64,000 nt of DNA, taken from contig NC_073745.1 in assembly GCF_029784135.1 (NCBI RefSeq), positions 111,225,216-111,289,215 of the forward strand, written 5' to 3'. This document shows, in pieces, positions 34,158-43,833 of this stretch (its first letter is position 1; each line of letters opens with the position of its first letter). The notes beneath the pieces are model-generated. The model was not told the origin of the DNA, did not search any database, and was given only the letters and a program-made list of their open reading frames with translations. A program made the position numbers and the translations under genes. Source of the stretch: Toxorhynchites rutilus septentrionalis. Its lineage: Eukaryota > Arthropoda > Insecta > Diptera > Culicidae.

Positions 34158-34189
34158 TTTTTATGCGGTGGATAGGGACCGCATAAAAA
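34158..34189. repeat. Second perfect hairpin, 12 bp stem, 8 nt loop
   Basis: TTTTTATGCGGT at 34158-34169 pairs with ACCGCATAAAAA at 34178-34189. It lies only 40 bases from the larger hairpin. Confidence 0.93.
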
Positions 34190-34344
34190 AAGTTTCCTTG
34201 AGTAAATAGCCCAAGCCCTAATGATGCCATTCATGATCAACGTTTGATTTCGTTTTGTTTACGATGAGACTATATGCGATTTTCTTTAGAAAACCCATCT
34301 AAACTCTTTGTGAAAAAAAATTAAACAATTTGGCTCTATTAGTA

Positions 34345-34560
34345 ATCACGGTGAGTGCTCTCGTGGACGAGTGTTTAGCGTGTCACACATTATCATGCCA
34401 GGGGTTCAAGTTCGATTCCCGTTCTGGCCGGAGGATTTTTCGTCAAAGAAATTTCCTCCAACTTGCACTGAGGTCACGCATATTCTAGAACTTGCCGCTC
34501 CAGAATACATTCAAAGCGTATAATTCGGCATATAAATATCAACTAAGTACCGTCGATGGG
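34345..34560 (+). mobile_element. tRNA-like SINE
   Basis: A Pol III type B box, GTTCGATTCC (about 34410-34419), lies about 34 bases downstream of TAGCGTGTCAC (34376), a weak A box. The region between 34351 and 34430 has the flow of a tRNA-derived head (GTGCTCTCGTGGACGAGTGT ... CCGTTCTGGCC). The tail after 34430 is unrelated to tRNA. It resembles tRNA-derived SINEs of Aedes such as Feilai in type; the family identity is unverified and the 3' end is approximate. Confidence 0.65.
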
Positions 34561-34985
34561 GGTGAGATTGGGTCAAAACGGAGAAAGTTACTATTAGTAA
34601 TATCTTGGGAAATATTACGAATATTTTTGAAAACTGTGAACCGTTTAGTAGGAGTCATATTTTCACTACTTTCAACCTGTTTAAAGGATATAATTCAATA
34701 TAAGTAACTGTTCTTCCCGGACCTCCATTAGATGTATCACAAGAGTAAAAATTACAGATTTTTGAACAATGAAAAAACTCAATTCAAATGCACTACAAAC
34801 TTCTACCAATCACAGTCCTACGTTAAGTTTCCGTCAGTGCGCTAGACCCAGACTCATCTACTTTTTATTTATGTAGACTTCATCAAGTAGAGTAGTACGG
34901 TGCAAAGGTGCGCACCTAACTGTTGTCATCCAAAAACTCTTGAAATAAAGGCAAATAAAATCCAGTTTGCTAACCAAAATGTAAC
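34561..34985. other. No gene recognised
   Basis: 34690-34870 shows weak reversed similarity to 44800-44960 (ATTACAGATTTTTGAACAATGAAAAAACTCAAT against ATTGAGTTTTTTATTGTTCAAAATCTG), so it is probably another interspersed repeat. Confidence 0.4.
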
Positions 34986-34989
34986 TATA

Positions 34990-35222
34990 CAGCCATTCCA
35001 TGCCAAACCGATATAGTAGTTCTGAAATTTTCATGAAAAGTCGTAGTTTTGTTCTTTATTGCAAAATATTAGACCCGTATTTTTTTTATTTTTTTCATTA
35101 GGGTGGCCATTTCCATTTTAGGGTGGTCCGAAAAATCATTTTTTCCAAGTTTTTCCCAAAAATGACTTTTTTTTCAAAATTTTACAACTTTCGAATCACT
35201 GAACCGATTTAGATGACGTCAG
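34990..35222. repeat. Second copy of the 26030 foldback family leader
   Basis: CATTCCATGCCAAACCGATA, then ATTAGGGTGGCCATTTCC, GGTGGTCCGAAAAATC, and ACTGAACCGATTTAGATGA match 26030-26200. The copy stops at about 35218, where AGCTGAGCCGGCAAACGTTG begins, a variant of the reversed Helitron-like 3' end. Confidence 0.75.
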
Positions 35223-35845
35223 CTGAGCCGGCAAACGTTGTTCTGCTATATATATATTATTTCTAGTGAATATTTTGGGTGTTGAATCTATATAAATGAA
35301 AATGGAAGGAAATAAAAATCGAAAAAAAAATGGGTGGGTTACATCTATGATATAACCGCAAGGTTGACGTGGTACTACCTCAGCTTAGCAATCATTTGTT
35401 TTGTTAGCTTAGCAATTGTTTGTATTGATTAAATTTTTGATTGAATGAAACAATTTCCGAATTCAATTGAATTCAATATATTTGCTTTGTGAGTAAAAAG
35501 ATTGAACAAATGCTATGTAAGGTGAATTCATGCATTATGATAGATTATGTTCTTCGTTACAAGTAAATTTAATGACAGTCTTTTTCCGTTTGGTATGATG
35601 CCTTGGACAAAATATGTGAACGGAAGAATTTTCAAACGATTATTTTATATCACTCTCTGAAGCATTGCTTGATTTGATTAACTTCAGGCACTCATTTTCG
35701 ATTTTGACATGTACGTCGAACACATATTATTTAATCAATAGGCGTTATCGCAGCAAAAGGTTATAAACATTTTTCCTAATCATCAAAAAGTATGCGTAGT
35801 CAGTGAGCAAACATATCCTTCAATGCAATCTTGAATAACCGAGCC
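35223..35845. other. AT-rich DNA beginning with a Helitron-like end variant
   Basis: 35222-35310 holds GCCGGCAAACGTTGTTCTG, a TA run and TCTATATAAATGAAAATGG, words shared with the Helitron-like family. The rest has no frame or repeat match. Confidence 0.4.
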
Positions 35846-35849
35846 AAAG

Positions 35850-36905
35850 CGGTGTGTTCGCACCCGCTTTTGTAATCCGTGTTAGAAAAACGCTTTTCGT
35901 AGTGCATAACATAACATGCGGGTGCAGAAGTATCCCCGGCTTGCATGAATCAACAACTTCAACTTCTACTTTTAATACTACATATGTTTTAAATTCGAAA
36001 GTTCATTCGCTTCTAGTGTCTGCACGATTTTCCCAGGTTGTTAAGTTTAGAAGACCGTGTTAGGGAAACATTTGCTAGACTGCACGAAGGCAAGCGAATA
36101 TAAAAGTACTCGCAGTTTGCATTTATTTGCAAAGCCGATTTCCCCACACACCTTGCTTTTGAAATCTTAGGAATTAGGAAAACACATTTCAGTAGGAACA
36201 AAAATTCCCCCGACTTGCATGAATTTGCGATGTCAATTTCCCCAGACCCCTTGGTTCAGTAGTCTGTGTTCGGGAAACACATTTCAGTCAATGCCAATTT
36301 CTCCACGCTTCATGAATTAGAAGTCTGTGTTAGGGAAACACATTTCAATCAGAACAAAAATGCCCCCGACTTGCATGTATTTGCAATGCAAATTTCCCCA
36401 CACTCCATGGATTTGAAGTATGTGTTAGGGAAACACATTTCAATCAGAACAAAAATACCCTCATCTTGCATGTATTTGCAATGTCGATTTCCCCCAGGCG
36501 AAATAGTTTAGAAATCTCTGTTAGGGAACACATTACAGTGGGAACAAAAGTCCCCCTACTTTTATGTATTTGCTTTGCCGATTTCCCTAAGGCTGCTTGG
36601 TTTAGATGGCTGTGTTGGGGAAACCAAAAATCGGGCCAATCAGAATGAGTCAGTTAGGGCGTTTGGATAACGCTTAACATTTTACAGTTATTCAATTGTT
36701 TATCTTATGAAAAATTACATTTTATTAATTGTGATAGATGCGTAGAAATATCCCCTACCAATTGATGCAAACATCTTTCCGATTCAGTAAGAAATGTTCT
36801 AGTTATAAGCATTCGAAATCTTGCATTTTTTGCTGCATGTTCTGTGTTTAGGTCTCAATCTTACCCCCCATATATTCCGGTTAGACGTAGTCCCACGTCA
36901 AAAAT
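35850..36905 (+). repeat. Interspersed repeat family M, locus B
   Basis: About five subrepeats with period near 94 bp run from 36090 to 36600, each with AACACATTTCA.T..GAACAAAAATnCCCC and TTGCATGTATTTGCAATGC. They are followed by the conserved 3' block (36600-36905) ending TTAGACGTAGTCCCACGTCA. The layout is the same as 28180-29115 but without the MITE. Open frames across the subrepeats follow from the repeat and are not genes. Confidence 0.88.
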
Positions 36906-36927
36906 ACGGAAAACTCTGTAGCAAGGT

Positions 36928-37087
36928 TGGAAAATTCGGAAATAGAATTCCCATATGTTCTACAATTACATCATGATAAGCGTTGTTAGTCCATTTGATG
37001 CTTGCGCTAACGAAATTGATCTTTGTTGAAAAGTGGAAATGGATTTTCAAGCGAAATAACGAAATAACGTACTCCATCTATCTATAT
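36928..37087 (+). mobile_element. Helitron-like repeat, left part of an interrupted copy
   Basis: GAATTCCCATATGTTCTACA, CATTTGATGCTTGCGCTAAC and TTGATCTTTGTTG match the conserved block at 17975-18110 and 50490-50580. The copy breaks at the ATCTATAT target (37080-37087) and resumes at 43834. Confidence 0.82.
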
Positions 37088-37717
37088 TAGAGTGCCAATA
37101 AAAATGGTCATCTAGAATTTTCAAAGTGAACTTAATTAAAAACGTTGATTCCCACGAAAAACTACCCTATGCAGACTATCAGCTCAATCGGACTTCATTT
37201 ACTAGTGTCGCACATCGACAGCTTTGATTTTTTTGAAAACCGAAAAATCACCCAAGGGGGGAGGAATCGTGGTGTCTCCGCCTAGATAGGTTCTAAGCGG
37301 AGTTCCAGAGTGTTGAGCTGAGCAGAATTCCGAAGTAGATGATGAGTAGACTGGCTACCCGATGTGGCGAAATGAAGAAATGATCGAAATATAGACAAGA
37401 CGCTTGATCTATATTGATCGGAGGTTTTATTGCGATTGACCCTGTTCTGATTTTTTTTAAAATTAAATTTTTTGTTTATTATTTTTCTTTTGTTTGTTAC
37501 AATGGTTTACAATTTTAATTGATTCAACTTTCATACATGAAGTTTTTCAGCTTTAGTTTTCTTCTTTCTTTGTTGGTTCAAATTCTTCCTATAGCGGGTT
37601 TATACATTTATGTCTTGGTAGCACATGTTCCGAAATATTTTAATTAACTAAACCTAATCCTTACAGCCTAAAAATTTTTTATTCTACACGGAAACAAAAA
37701 AAAACAAACAAATTTTT

Positions 37718-40700
37718 TTATTGTAAGTATAAACATCTTATAGTTTCCGATTCGGAAACCAAGGCTTTACTTCTGACTCTATCCGTGTGCATTGTGATTC
37801 TATTCAAGATAGTGTCAATACCCGCCATCCGATGAAGCTCAGTAGTTCGTGTGTGTCGTGGTTTGTTCAAAATCATCCTCAAAAATTTGTTTTGGACAAT
37901 TTGGAGTTTTTTGATATGGCTCTTTGCGCAACCCTGCCATATAGGTGAGGCGTACTCTAACATCGGTGCAACTACCTGCTTATAGACCGCTAACTTGTTG
38001 GAAGGGGACGTCCTAGAGCGCCGCTTGATGATGGAGTACAAACTTTTGAGTAGTATCATACTCTTTAGGACCCTTTCATCTATGTGGGAGCGGAATGATA
38101 ACTTGTTATCCAGGATGAGACCTAGATAACGAACTTCGGATGACCATTCTATGTCCATATTCTGGACCCGGATTTTCGTCGTTGGGATTAGGCGCGGACT
38201 CTTACTGTGTGGGAAAACAACTGCCTGAGTTTTCGTTCCATTTACGCATATCTTCCAAGTGGAGAGGTAGTTGATGTAAGCATTGAGACCGTTCTGGAGT
38301 TTCGACACCAGCGCGCGGATTATTCGACCCTCAAAAGAGATCGCAGAATCGTCAGCAAATAACGATAGCGTTCCTTCGCCCGGCAACGGCGGGATGTCAG
38401 AAGTATACAAATTGTATAATATAGGCTCCAAAATGCTCCCTTGGGGGACTCCTGCGGTAACATCATACGGCTGAGAAAGCGAGTGACCGATGCTGACCTT
38501 TGATGTTCTGTCTCTTGGATAGTTTAATGTTATTTTTACAAGGTAGACCGGGAAGTTGTATTGGTAAAGCTTGTGGACCAACCCCGAGATGGAAAATGAA
38601 AGGTGGGAAGATTTTTTAAATCTGTGACGTCACAGATTTTGTTTATGTATGTTACTTTTCTTATAATAGTCCACTACATAGGAAAAGTGTTGTTATTAAA
38701 AGTAAAAATAAACAAATGAAATGAACTACTTTTTTCCTAAATCAATGCTAGCGTTCAAAATCACAAGGGCCCGACATTTTAACAGAAACTGAAATTTCAG
38801 TGTTTTTGAAGTGTTCTAAACATAATTTCAATTCAATTTTACTTCTCGTTACGTCGACCAAAAACGTAAACGAACAAAGTCAGAGTCATACAATCTTTTG
38901 TTCCTTTGACGGATAAACATTTGAGACGAAAAACTTTCCGCTTGCGTCTTAGTTTTAGACGACTGAAATTTTTAGCACCTTAATTGTGAAAAAGTAATTA
39001 CAATTGCTGACAAATGTCAAACTTCCATGAAGTTGCTCTAGAATCCAAACATAGTAGACATTAGAATACTATATCTGAAATCAAAGAAATAATTAAACAT
39101 TTTAGTTCGTGATATGTTTCGTTTTTTTCATGATGCGAAAAATATGATTTGAAAATCTGTAATTAGCTTCTGTATATCCTCTTTCAACGTTATTCGTTGA
39201 CACATTCAATTTTGTACCATTTGAGTAACTGGTATGTGAACTTCCTATCTTCCTGGCTACTAACACAATCAAAGTTCAACACAACCAAAACCCGTGAATC
39301 TTCCCACCTTCTATTCTTCATCTCGGACCAACCCGTCGTGCCACACGTTGTCAAAGGCTTTCTCTATATCCAAGAAGGCCATTACTGTTGTCTTTGAAAT
39401 CGTTTTGTTTCGCCTTACAATATTTGCTACACGTTGAAGTTGGTGGACTGTCGAATGGCCACGTCTGAATCCGAATTGAACGTTCATGAAGATGTTGTTG
39501 GACTCGGAGTGGTTGAGGAGCCTGGTATAAATGCACTTCTCGAAAAGCTTACTCAATGACGAGAGCAGACTTATTGGTCGGTAGCTAGACGGGATGGTTG
39601 GGTCCTTCCCTAGTTTTGGAATTGGTACCACCTTGGACTGCTTCCACGCTGTGGGGAAGTAGCTAGACTCGAGACAACGGTTGAATATTTTCACCAACAG
39701 GGTATGAGATTTGGGTCCAAAATTTTTCAAAACGATGTTGAAGATGCCATCGAATCCCGGAGCCTTCATATTACGAGAGAAGCGGATGATATTCTTCAAC
39801 TCCTCGATTGTGATTTTATTGTTCTCAGGCAATTCATTCGGGGCTGCATTAATTTGCGACACGCTTTCAGTTACTTCTGCTTCCATCGGGCTAGCAATAT
39901 TTTGCCCCAAGTTATGAGAAGCCATAAAATGACGAGAGATTGAATTGGCTTTTTCAACAGATGTAAGCTCAACACGGTCATCATGCCTTAAAGGTGGAAT
40001 GGGTTTCGGCTTTGATTTTAGAACTTTTGTAAGTCGCCAGAAGGGCTTGGAATAGTTGGGCAAGGCCTTAATGTTTTTTTCAAATTCCCTGTTTCTGATC
40101 TTTTGAACACGAGCTGACATGATTTTATTTAATTTTTTATAAAGGACAATTCTAGAAATATTTTGCGTTCTTTGGAATTGCCTTCTAATACTATTCCTAA
40201 GCTGAATTATTCTTCTGGTTTCAACATCAAGCTGCAAATACTTACGTAAAACTTGCGTTGTTGGAACGAATAGGTTCACCGCTTCTTGAACGGTGTTGGT
40301 TAAACTCTCCAATGTACAGTCGATGTCATCGGTTGATTCCAATATTGGGTGCTCAATCACCCGATCCTCGATGAATTGTTGCAGTCGCGGCCAGTTGGCG
40401 CGATGGTAGTTTCGTCTTAGTTGCTGCTCGCACTGATTGATGATTGCGTTCATTTCGAAGATCACCGGAAGATGGTCCGATGACATCTCTGTTCGTGTCT
40501 GATGTTGTGATGTTGTGAGCATCTCAGCGATGTTTGTCAAAGTGATGTTCAGAGTAGAGCCAACACCGGCTGGTGAGAAAAACGTTGGTGAGTCCGGATG
40601 GAGTACAACATAATGTCCGGCTTGAGCGTCATTGGCTAAAACGATTCCATTCCTGTTGTTTCTAACGTTCCCCCAGATTGAGTGGCGTGCATTGAGATCC

Positions 40701-41134
40701 CCAGCTACGATGAAATTACCTTTCCAGCGAGACAGTTTTTGGATGTCGTTTTTCAGTTTAGTCGAACTGCCGTCAATTTCTTTACATTGTACTGGACAGT
40801 AAGCAGCGATTATGATGATCGGTCCGTTGGAAGAGGTTAGTTCGATGCCAACTGCTTCGATGATGCTCAAACGGAAGTCAGAGAGCAATTTGAACTGAAG
40901 ACCCCGGCGGATGGCTATGGCGACACCACCCCTCCGAGCTTTGATGCGGTCGAACCTGACGAACGTGTGCTCCGGCAAGGAGAAATTAATGTTTGGCTTG
41001 GGGTGCGTTTCTGTGATGAAGGCAACGTCGATTTCATGGTTTCGTAGAAATTCGATAAACTCTAGCTGTTTATTCGCCACTGGAGCGGCGTTGAAGTTAA
41101 GCAGTCTGAGCGAGAAGGCTACGGTGATGATAAT
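37718..41134 (-). pseudogene. Jockey-clade ORF2 (endonuclease and reverse transcriptase), split by a MITE
   Basis: Upstream part (39326-41134): an APE-type endonuclease with IDVAFITETHPKP, IVAGDLNARHSIWGN and SSDHLPVIFEM, then reverse transcriptase motifs KAPGFDGIFNIVLKN, YRPISLLSSLSKLFEKC, QFGFRRGHSTVHQL and VMAFLDIEKAFDNVWHDGLV. The insertion adds RDEE and a stop. Downstream part (37718-38584): resumes in the same frame at VHKLYQYNFP, then GVPQGSILEPILYNLYTSD (usual Gly-Pro reads Glu-Pro), catalytic LFADDSAI (about 38348-38353) and LGLILDNKLSF, ending at 37718. Apart from the insertion no stop or frameshift is seen. The N terminus is unclear: the frame is open back to 41599 but has no ATG near the conserved start at about 41134, 38 bases inside ORF1. 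Confidence 0.9.
38585..39325. mobile_element. MITE, 741 bp, inserted in Jockey ORF2
   Basis: The inverted ends are CGAGATGGAAAATG... at 38585 and the complement of CGAGATGAAGAATA... at 39325; matching continues through AAGGTGGGAAGATT, about 28 bp in all. GACCAACCC is duplicated at 38576-38584 and 39326-39334 (9 bp, or 10 if the terminal G/C is counted differently). A 9-10 bp duplication is most like Mutator-type elements; superfamily unresolved. A perfect 22 bp palindrome centred on TGACGTCA lies at 38618-38639. No transposase frame. Confidence 0.92.
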
Positions 41135-42275
41135 AGAATCGCAGCATGACTGCGACTTGTTCGTTACTTGTCTTGCATACGCGAGTCTGTTTGTCGAGTA
41201 AATCGAGTAATATCGCCATATGTTCCATTGAATATAGTGTGTCCTCTGGGGTAACAGCAGCGACCTGTGCATATGTCCGGAATCCAGGCGTGGAATGGCT
41301 GCGATCTGTCCTATCAATTTCTGTTCTTCGTTGTTGCTGAAGAGGAAGAGGTAATAAATTCGGGATGGGTCTGCTTGATGCCAGTAGCCCTGGGAAGTTG
41401 TTTTCGTCAAATGCGATGTCATTTCGCATCGGTTTTGTTTTAGTACGCTGAGCCGCATTGTTCCGGAATTTGATGAACTGTTCACGCTTCGGACAGGATC
41501 GGCTTGTGGTTGAGTGTTCTCCATCGCAGTTGAGGCAGTTGATCTTGATTTCGGTCTCAGAACAATCCGGGGTCTTATGATTTTTACCACACTTGGCACA
41601 GCGGCTCCTCATGTGACAGTGCTTGGTTCCATGACCAGGCATCAGGCAATTGCCACACATTGTGACGTCGCGGTGTACTGGTTTATAGCGTTGCCATACT
41701 ACGGCGATGTGGTGCAGAGTTCGGATTTTCTGTAGTTCTTTGAGTGTCATTGATCCCTTGGTTAAGTGGATATAATAAAGCTGATCACGGTACTTAATAT
41801 TCGAGTTATGTCGTTTCATTTTAAAAATTTGTAAGGGTTGCAAATGTACGTGCTTCAAAGCTGCCTCCAACTCTTTGATATCCATATCCATTAGACCTCG
41901 AAGGACGACTTTTAAGGGTTTCTCAGCAGCGATATCATGGGTAAAATACTCAATATTATATTCTTTCAGCTTATTGGCGACTGACTTGTAATCAACTGAT
42001 GAGGTGGTGGTAATTTTCACTCCGTCCGAGCACAGACGAATTTCAGCTCGGAGACCAGCTGTGATTAAATTATTAACCAGAGTGATGACTGTCCCTTGCT
42101 CGCCTTTTGTGTAGAAGGGTGGCATTTTCTCTTTCTTCCGCACTTCTTCTTCCGGGAGGAGCGAATACGGATTACTACTCAGCAGTTTTTTGTTTGACGA
42201 TGAGTCAGCATCTGCGGAACCGCCGCGACGTTTATTGCCGGTGGATTGACCCTGATTTGCACCAGGTTTTCCCAT
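41097..42275 (-). CDS. Jockey-clade ORF1: gag-like protein with PRE_C2HC-like region and zinc knuckles
   Basis: This 392-residue protein binds element RNA and, in Jockey elements, directs complexes toward target sites. The ATG at 42275-42273 (MGKPGANQ) is chosen because the upstream in-frame extension to 42371 begins at a non-ATG codon and covers the leader. Residues about 120-190 (PLKVVLRGLMDMDIKELEAA ... TLKELQKIRTLHHIAVVW) resemble the PRE_C2HC domain typical of Jockey ORF1 proteins. Knuckles follow: C207-C210-H215-C220, C226-C229-H233-C238 and C247-C250-H254-C261. The stop is at 41099-41097. No damage is visible, although ORF2 is broken by the MITE. Confidence 0.92.
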   Translation of the reverse strand: MGKPGANQGQSTGNKRRGGSADADSSSNKKLLSSNPYSLLPEEEVRKKEKMPPFYTKGEQGTVITLVNNLITAGLRAEIRLCSDGVKITTTSSVDYKSVANKLKEYNIEYFTHDIAAEKPLKVVLRGLMDMDIKELEAALKHVHLQPLQIFKMKRHNSNIKYRDQLYYIHLTKGSMTLKELQKIRTLHHIAVVWQRYKPVHRDVTMCGNCLMPGHGTKHCHMRSRCAKCGKNHKTPDCSETEIKINCLNCDGEHSTTSRSCPKREQFIKFRNNAAQRTKTKPMRNDIAFDENNFPGLLASSRPIPNLLPLPLQQQRRTEIDRTDRSHSTPGFRTYAQVAAVTPEDTLYSMEHMAILLDLLDKQTRVCKTSNEQVAVMLRFYYHHRSLLAQTA

Positions 42276-42872
42276 TTCTGGGTTGGTTTGGTTTGCAGCA
42301 AACTGCAACGCGAACGAAGAGAATGAAAAACACGAGAAAAAAAAATAACGTCTTGTCAGAAAGAGTAACAAACGAACAATGACCCTGTTCTGAACATTTC
42401 TTGCCCTATTTATACCATTGGACCCATAGTCATTTGAATAGCGTAGTTGTTGTATGGGTTGCGTCTAGAATATTCGCCATAAACAATTACACTTTGTATA
42501 GCGGGTTCGTTTCCATCCGTTCCAATCTTTTGACAATTTGTTTGTTATTGTTTTGTATGTTGTGATTGTTTTGTGTTGTAGTTCACCGCTAGTGGTAAGT
42601 ACTCTGTGTTGTACAATTATGTCAATCAATAATTATCCTTCAGGTGATTGTTCTGGACATCTGTGGACGACGATAAAAGGTAAGTGACAATAAATATACT
42701 ATTATATATCTGCGCTAATTGTTCTCGTTTTCCAGGTGTGGACTCAGGATGAGTGTTTCTAGTATGTTTAGTGTGTTTAGTGTTAATTATTTTATAGGTT
42801 TTGTTTATATGTTGAATAAAGTGTTAAGTAATAAAATTTTGTGTTCGGCTTGGGCCGTAACACGTGGTTTTC

Positions 42873-43625
42873 GATTTTTTTTTTCTGGTGTCTTCAAATT
42901 GCATGAGATGTCGAGATCTAGTGTCATCTCGATTTTTTTGTTCAAAAATCGACACTCTGGGACTTTTCGATTTTTTGGAATACGAGGCAAAACGTATGGT
43001 TTAGGGTGCCAATGAAAATCGTCATATCAATTTTTCATGCGTGACTCCCTACGAAATGTTGATTTTCACGATAAAATACCCTATGCAAAATATTAGCATA
43101 TCGTATTGTCGCAGATATCAAAATTTGAGTTTTCTGAAAATCGAAATATCACCCAAGATACCTTACAAATCGCGGTTTTCAAAAAAATGTTTGATGCCAA
43201 CTGTCTTTGAATTGCATGAAACTTCGAGATTTACTGTTATCTCGAAAAAAAATTTCGTCAAAAAACGATTTTTCTCAGACGAGAAAACAACTAAGTGCCA
43301 AAAATCAAAAAGTCAATTTTTGACAAAGAAAAATATTTTCGGGATAACAGTAAATCTCGACGTTTTATGCAATTCTAAAACATTTGGCATCTAAAACCCC
43401 GATTTCCCTTACTCCCCCCTTGGGTGATTTTTCAATTTTCAGAAAACTTATGAAAAATGTATGAAAAATTGATATGACGATTTTCATTGGCACCCTAAAC
43501 CATACGTTTTGCCTCGTATTCCAAAAAATCGAAAAGTCCCAGAGTGTCGATTTTTGAAAAAAAAATCGAGATTACACTAGATCTCGACGTTTCATGCAAT
43601 TTGAAGATATTTTCTCATCAGAAAA
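42873..43625. repeat. Long inverted repeat inside the hAT-like foldback element
   Basis: 42873-43045 (GTCGAGATCTAGTGTCATCT, CGACACTCTGGGACTTTTCG, ATACGAGGCAAAACGTATGG, GGGTGCCAATGAAAATCGTC) returns inverted at 43455-43625, nearly perfectly. A second pair lies inside (43193-43260 with ATTTACTGTTATCTCG, against 43335-43393). The segment could fold into a long double-stranded hairpin. Confidence 0.92.
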
Positions 43626-43833
43626 AAAACCCCGATTTCCTTTACTCCTCCCTTGGGTGATTTTTCGGTTTTCAAAAAAATCAAACTTTGACGGCTGTTC
43701 GACACTAGTAAATGAAGTCCGATTGAGCTGATATTTTGCATAGGGTAGTTTTTCGTGGGAATCAACATTTTTAATCAAGTTCGCTTTGAAAATTTGAAGG
43801 TAAGTTTTTTCCCATACATCCATTGGCACTCTA

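Larger units (their letters stand above)
37451..42379 (-). mobile_element. Jockey-clade non-LTR retrotransposon, full length, with MITE insertion
   Basis: The 14-base target duplication TGACCCTGTTCTGA occurs at 37437-37450 and 42380-42393. The 3' end is a short A run (T8 at 37451-37458), and the 5' end is at 42379 followed by a ~104-base leader before ORF1. Without the MITE and its duplication, the element is about 4.2 kb, usual for Jockey-clade elements. ORF1 has a PRE_C2HC-like region and three knuckles; ORF2 has endonuclease and reverse transcriptase and no RNase H. The 3' untranslated region is 37459-37717. Confidence 0.93.
37273..42862. mobile_element. Solo LTR, about 647 bp without its inserted retrotransposon
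   Basis: It starts TGTCTCCGCC at 37273 and ends CCGTAACA at 42862, so TG...CA ends, with CGTGG duplicated on both sides (37268-37272 and 42863-42867). A 5 bp duplication fits gypsy or BEL/Pao LTRs. No internal region or second LTR is present, so it is a recombination product. On the plus strand AATAAA lies near 42814, close to the 3' end. On the minus strand TATAAATAGG near 42413 is followed by AATAAA near 37424. The orientation is therefore undecided. A Jockey-clade element sits inside. Confidence 0.8.
37088..43833. mobile_element. hAT-like foldback element, itself interrupted
   Basis: The terminus TAGAGTGCCAAT at 37088 is matched by ATTGGCACTCTA ending at 43833; ATCTATAT is duplicated exactly at 37080-37087 and 43834-43841. 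TAGAG ends plus an 8 bp duplication indicate hAT. Long subterminal arms match (AAAACGTTGATTCCCACGAA ... AAATCACCCAAG at 37137-37255 against the inverse at 43640-43780). The solo LTR at 37273-42862 splits the element; the continuity across it is confirmed by the inverted arm at 43600-43660. It has no coding sequence of its own. Confidence 0.88.

Noticed and set aside
34351..34430. A functional tRNA gene
   Set aside because: B box present but A box poor and no cloverleaf could be drawn; a tRNA-derived SINE fits better.
36090..36600. A CRISPR-like array with period near 94 bp
   Set aside because: Units are diverged end to end with no repeat/spacer distinction, and the sequence is eukaryotic repeat DNA.
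41097..41599. ORF2 of the Jockey element starting at 41599
   Set aside because: That part overlaps ORF1 in another frame and has no endonuclease similarity; the conserved N terminus begins near 41134.
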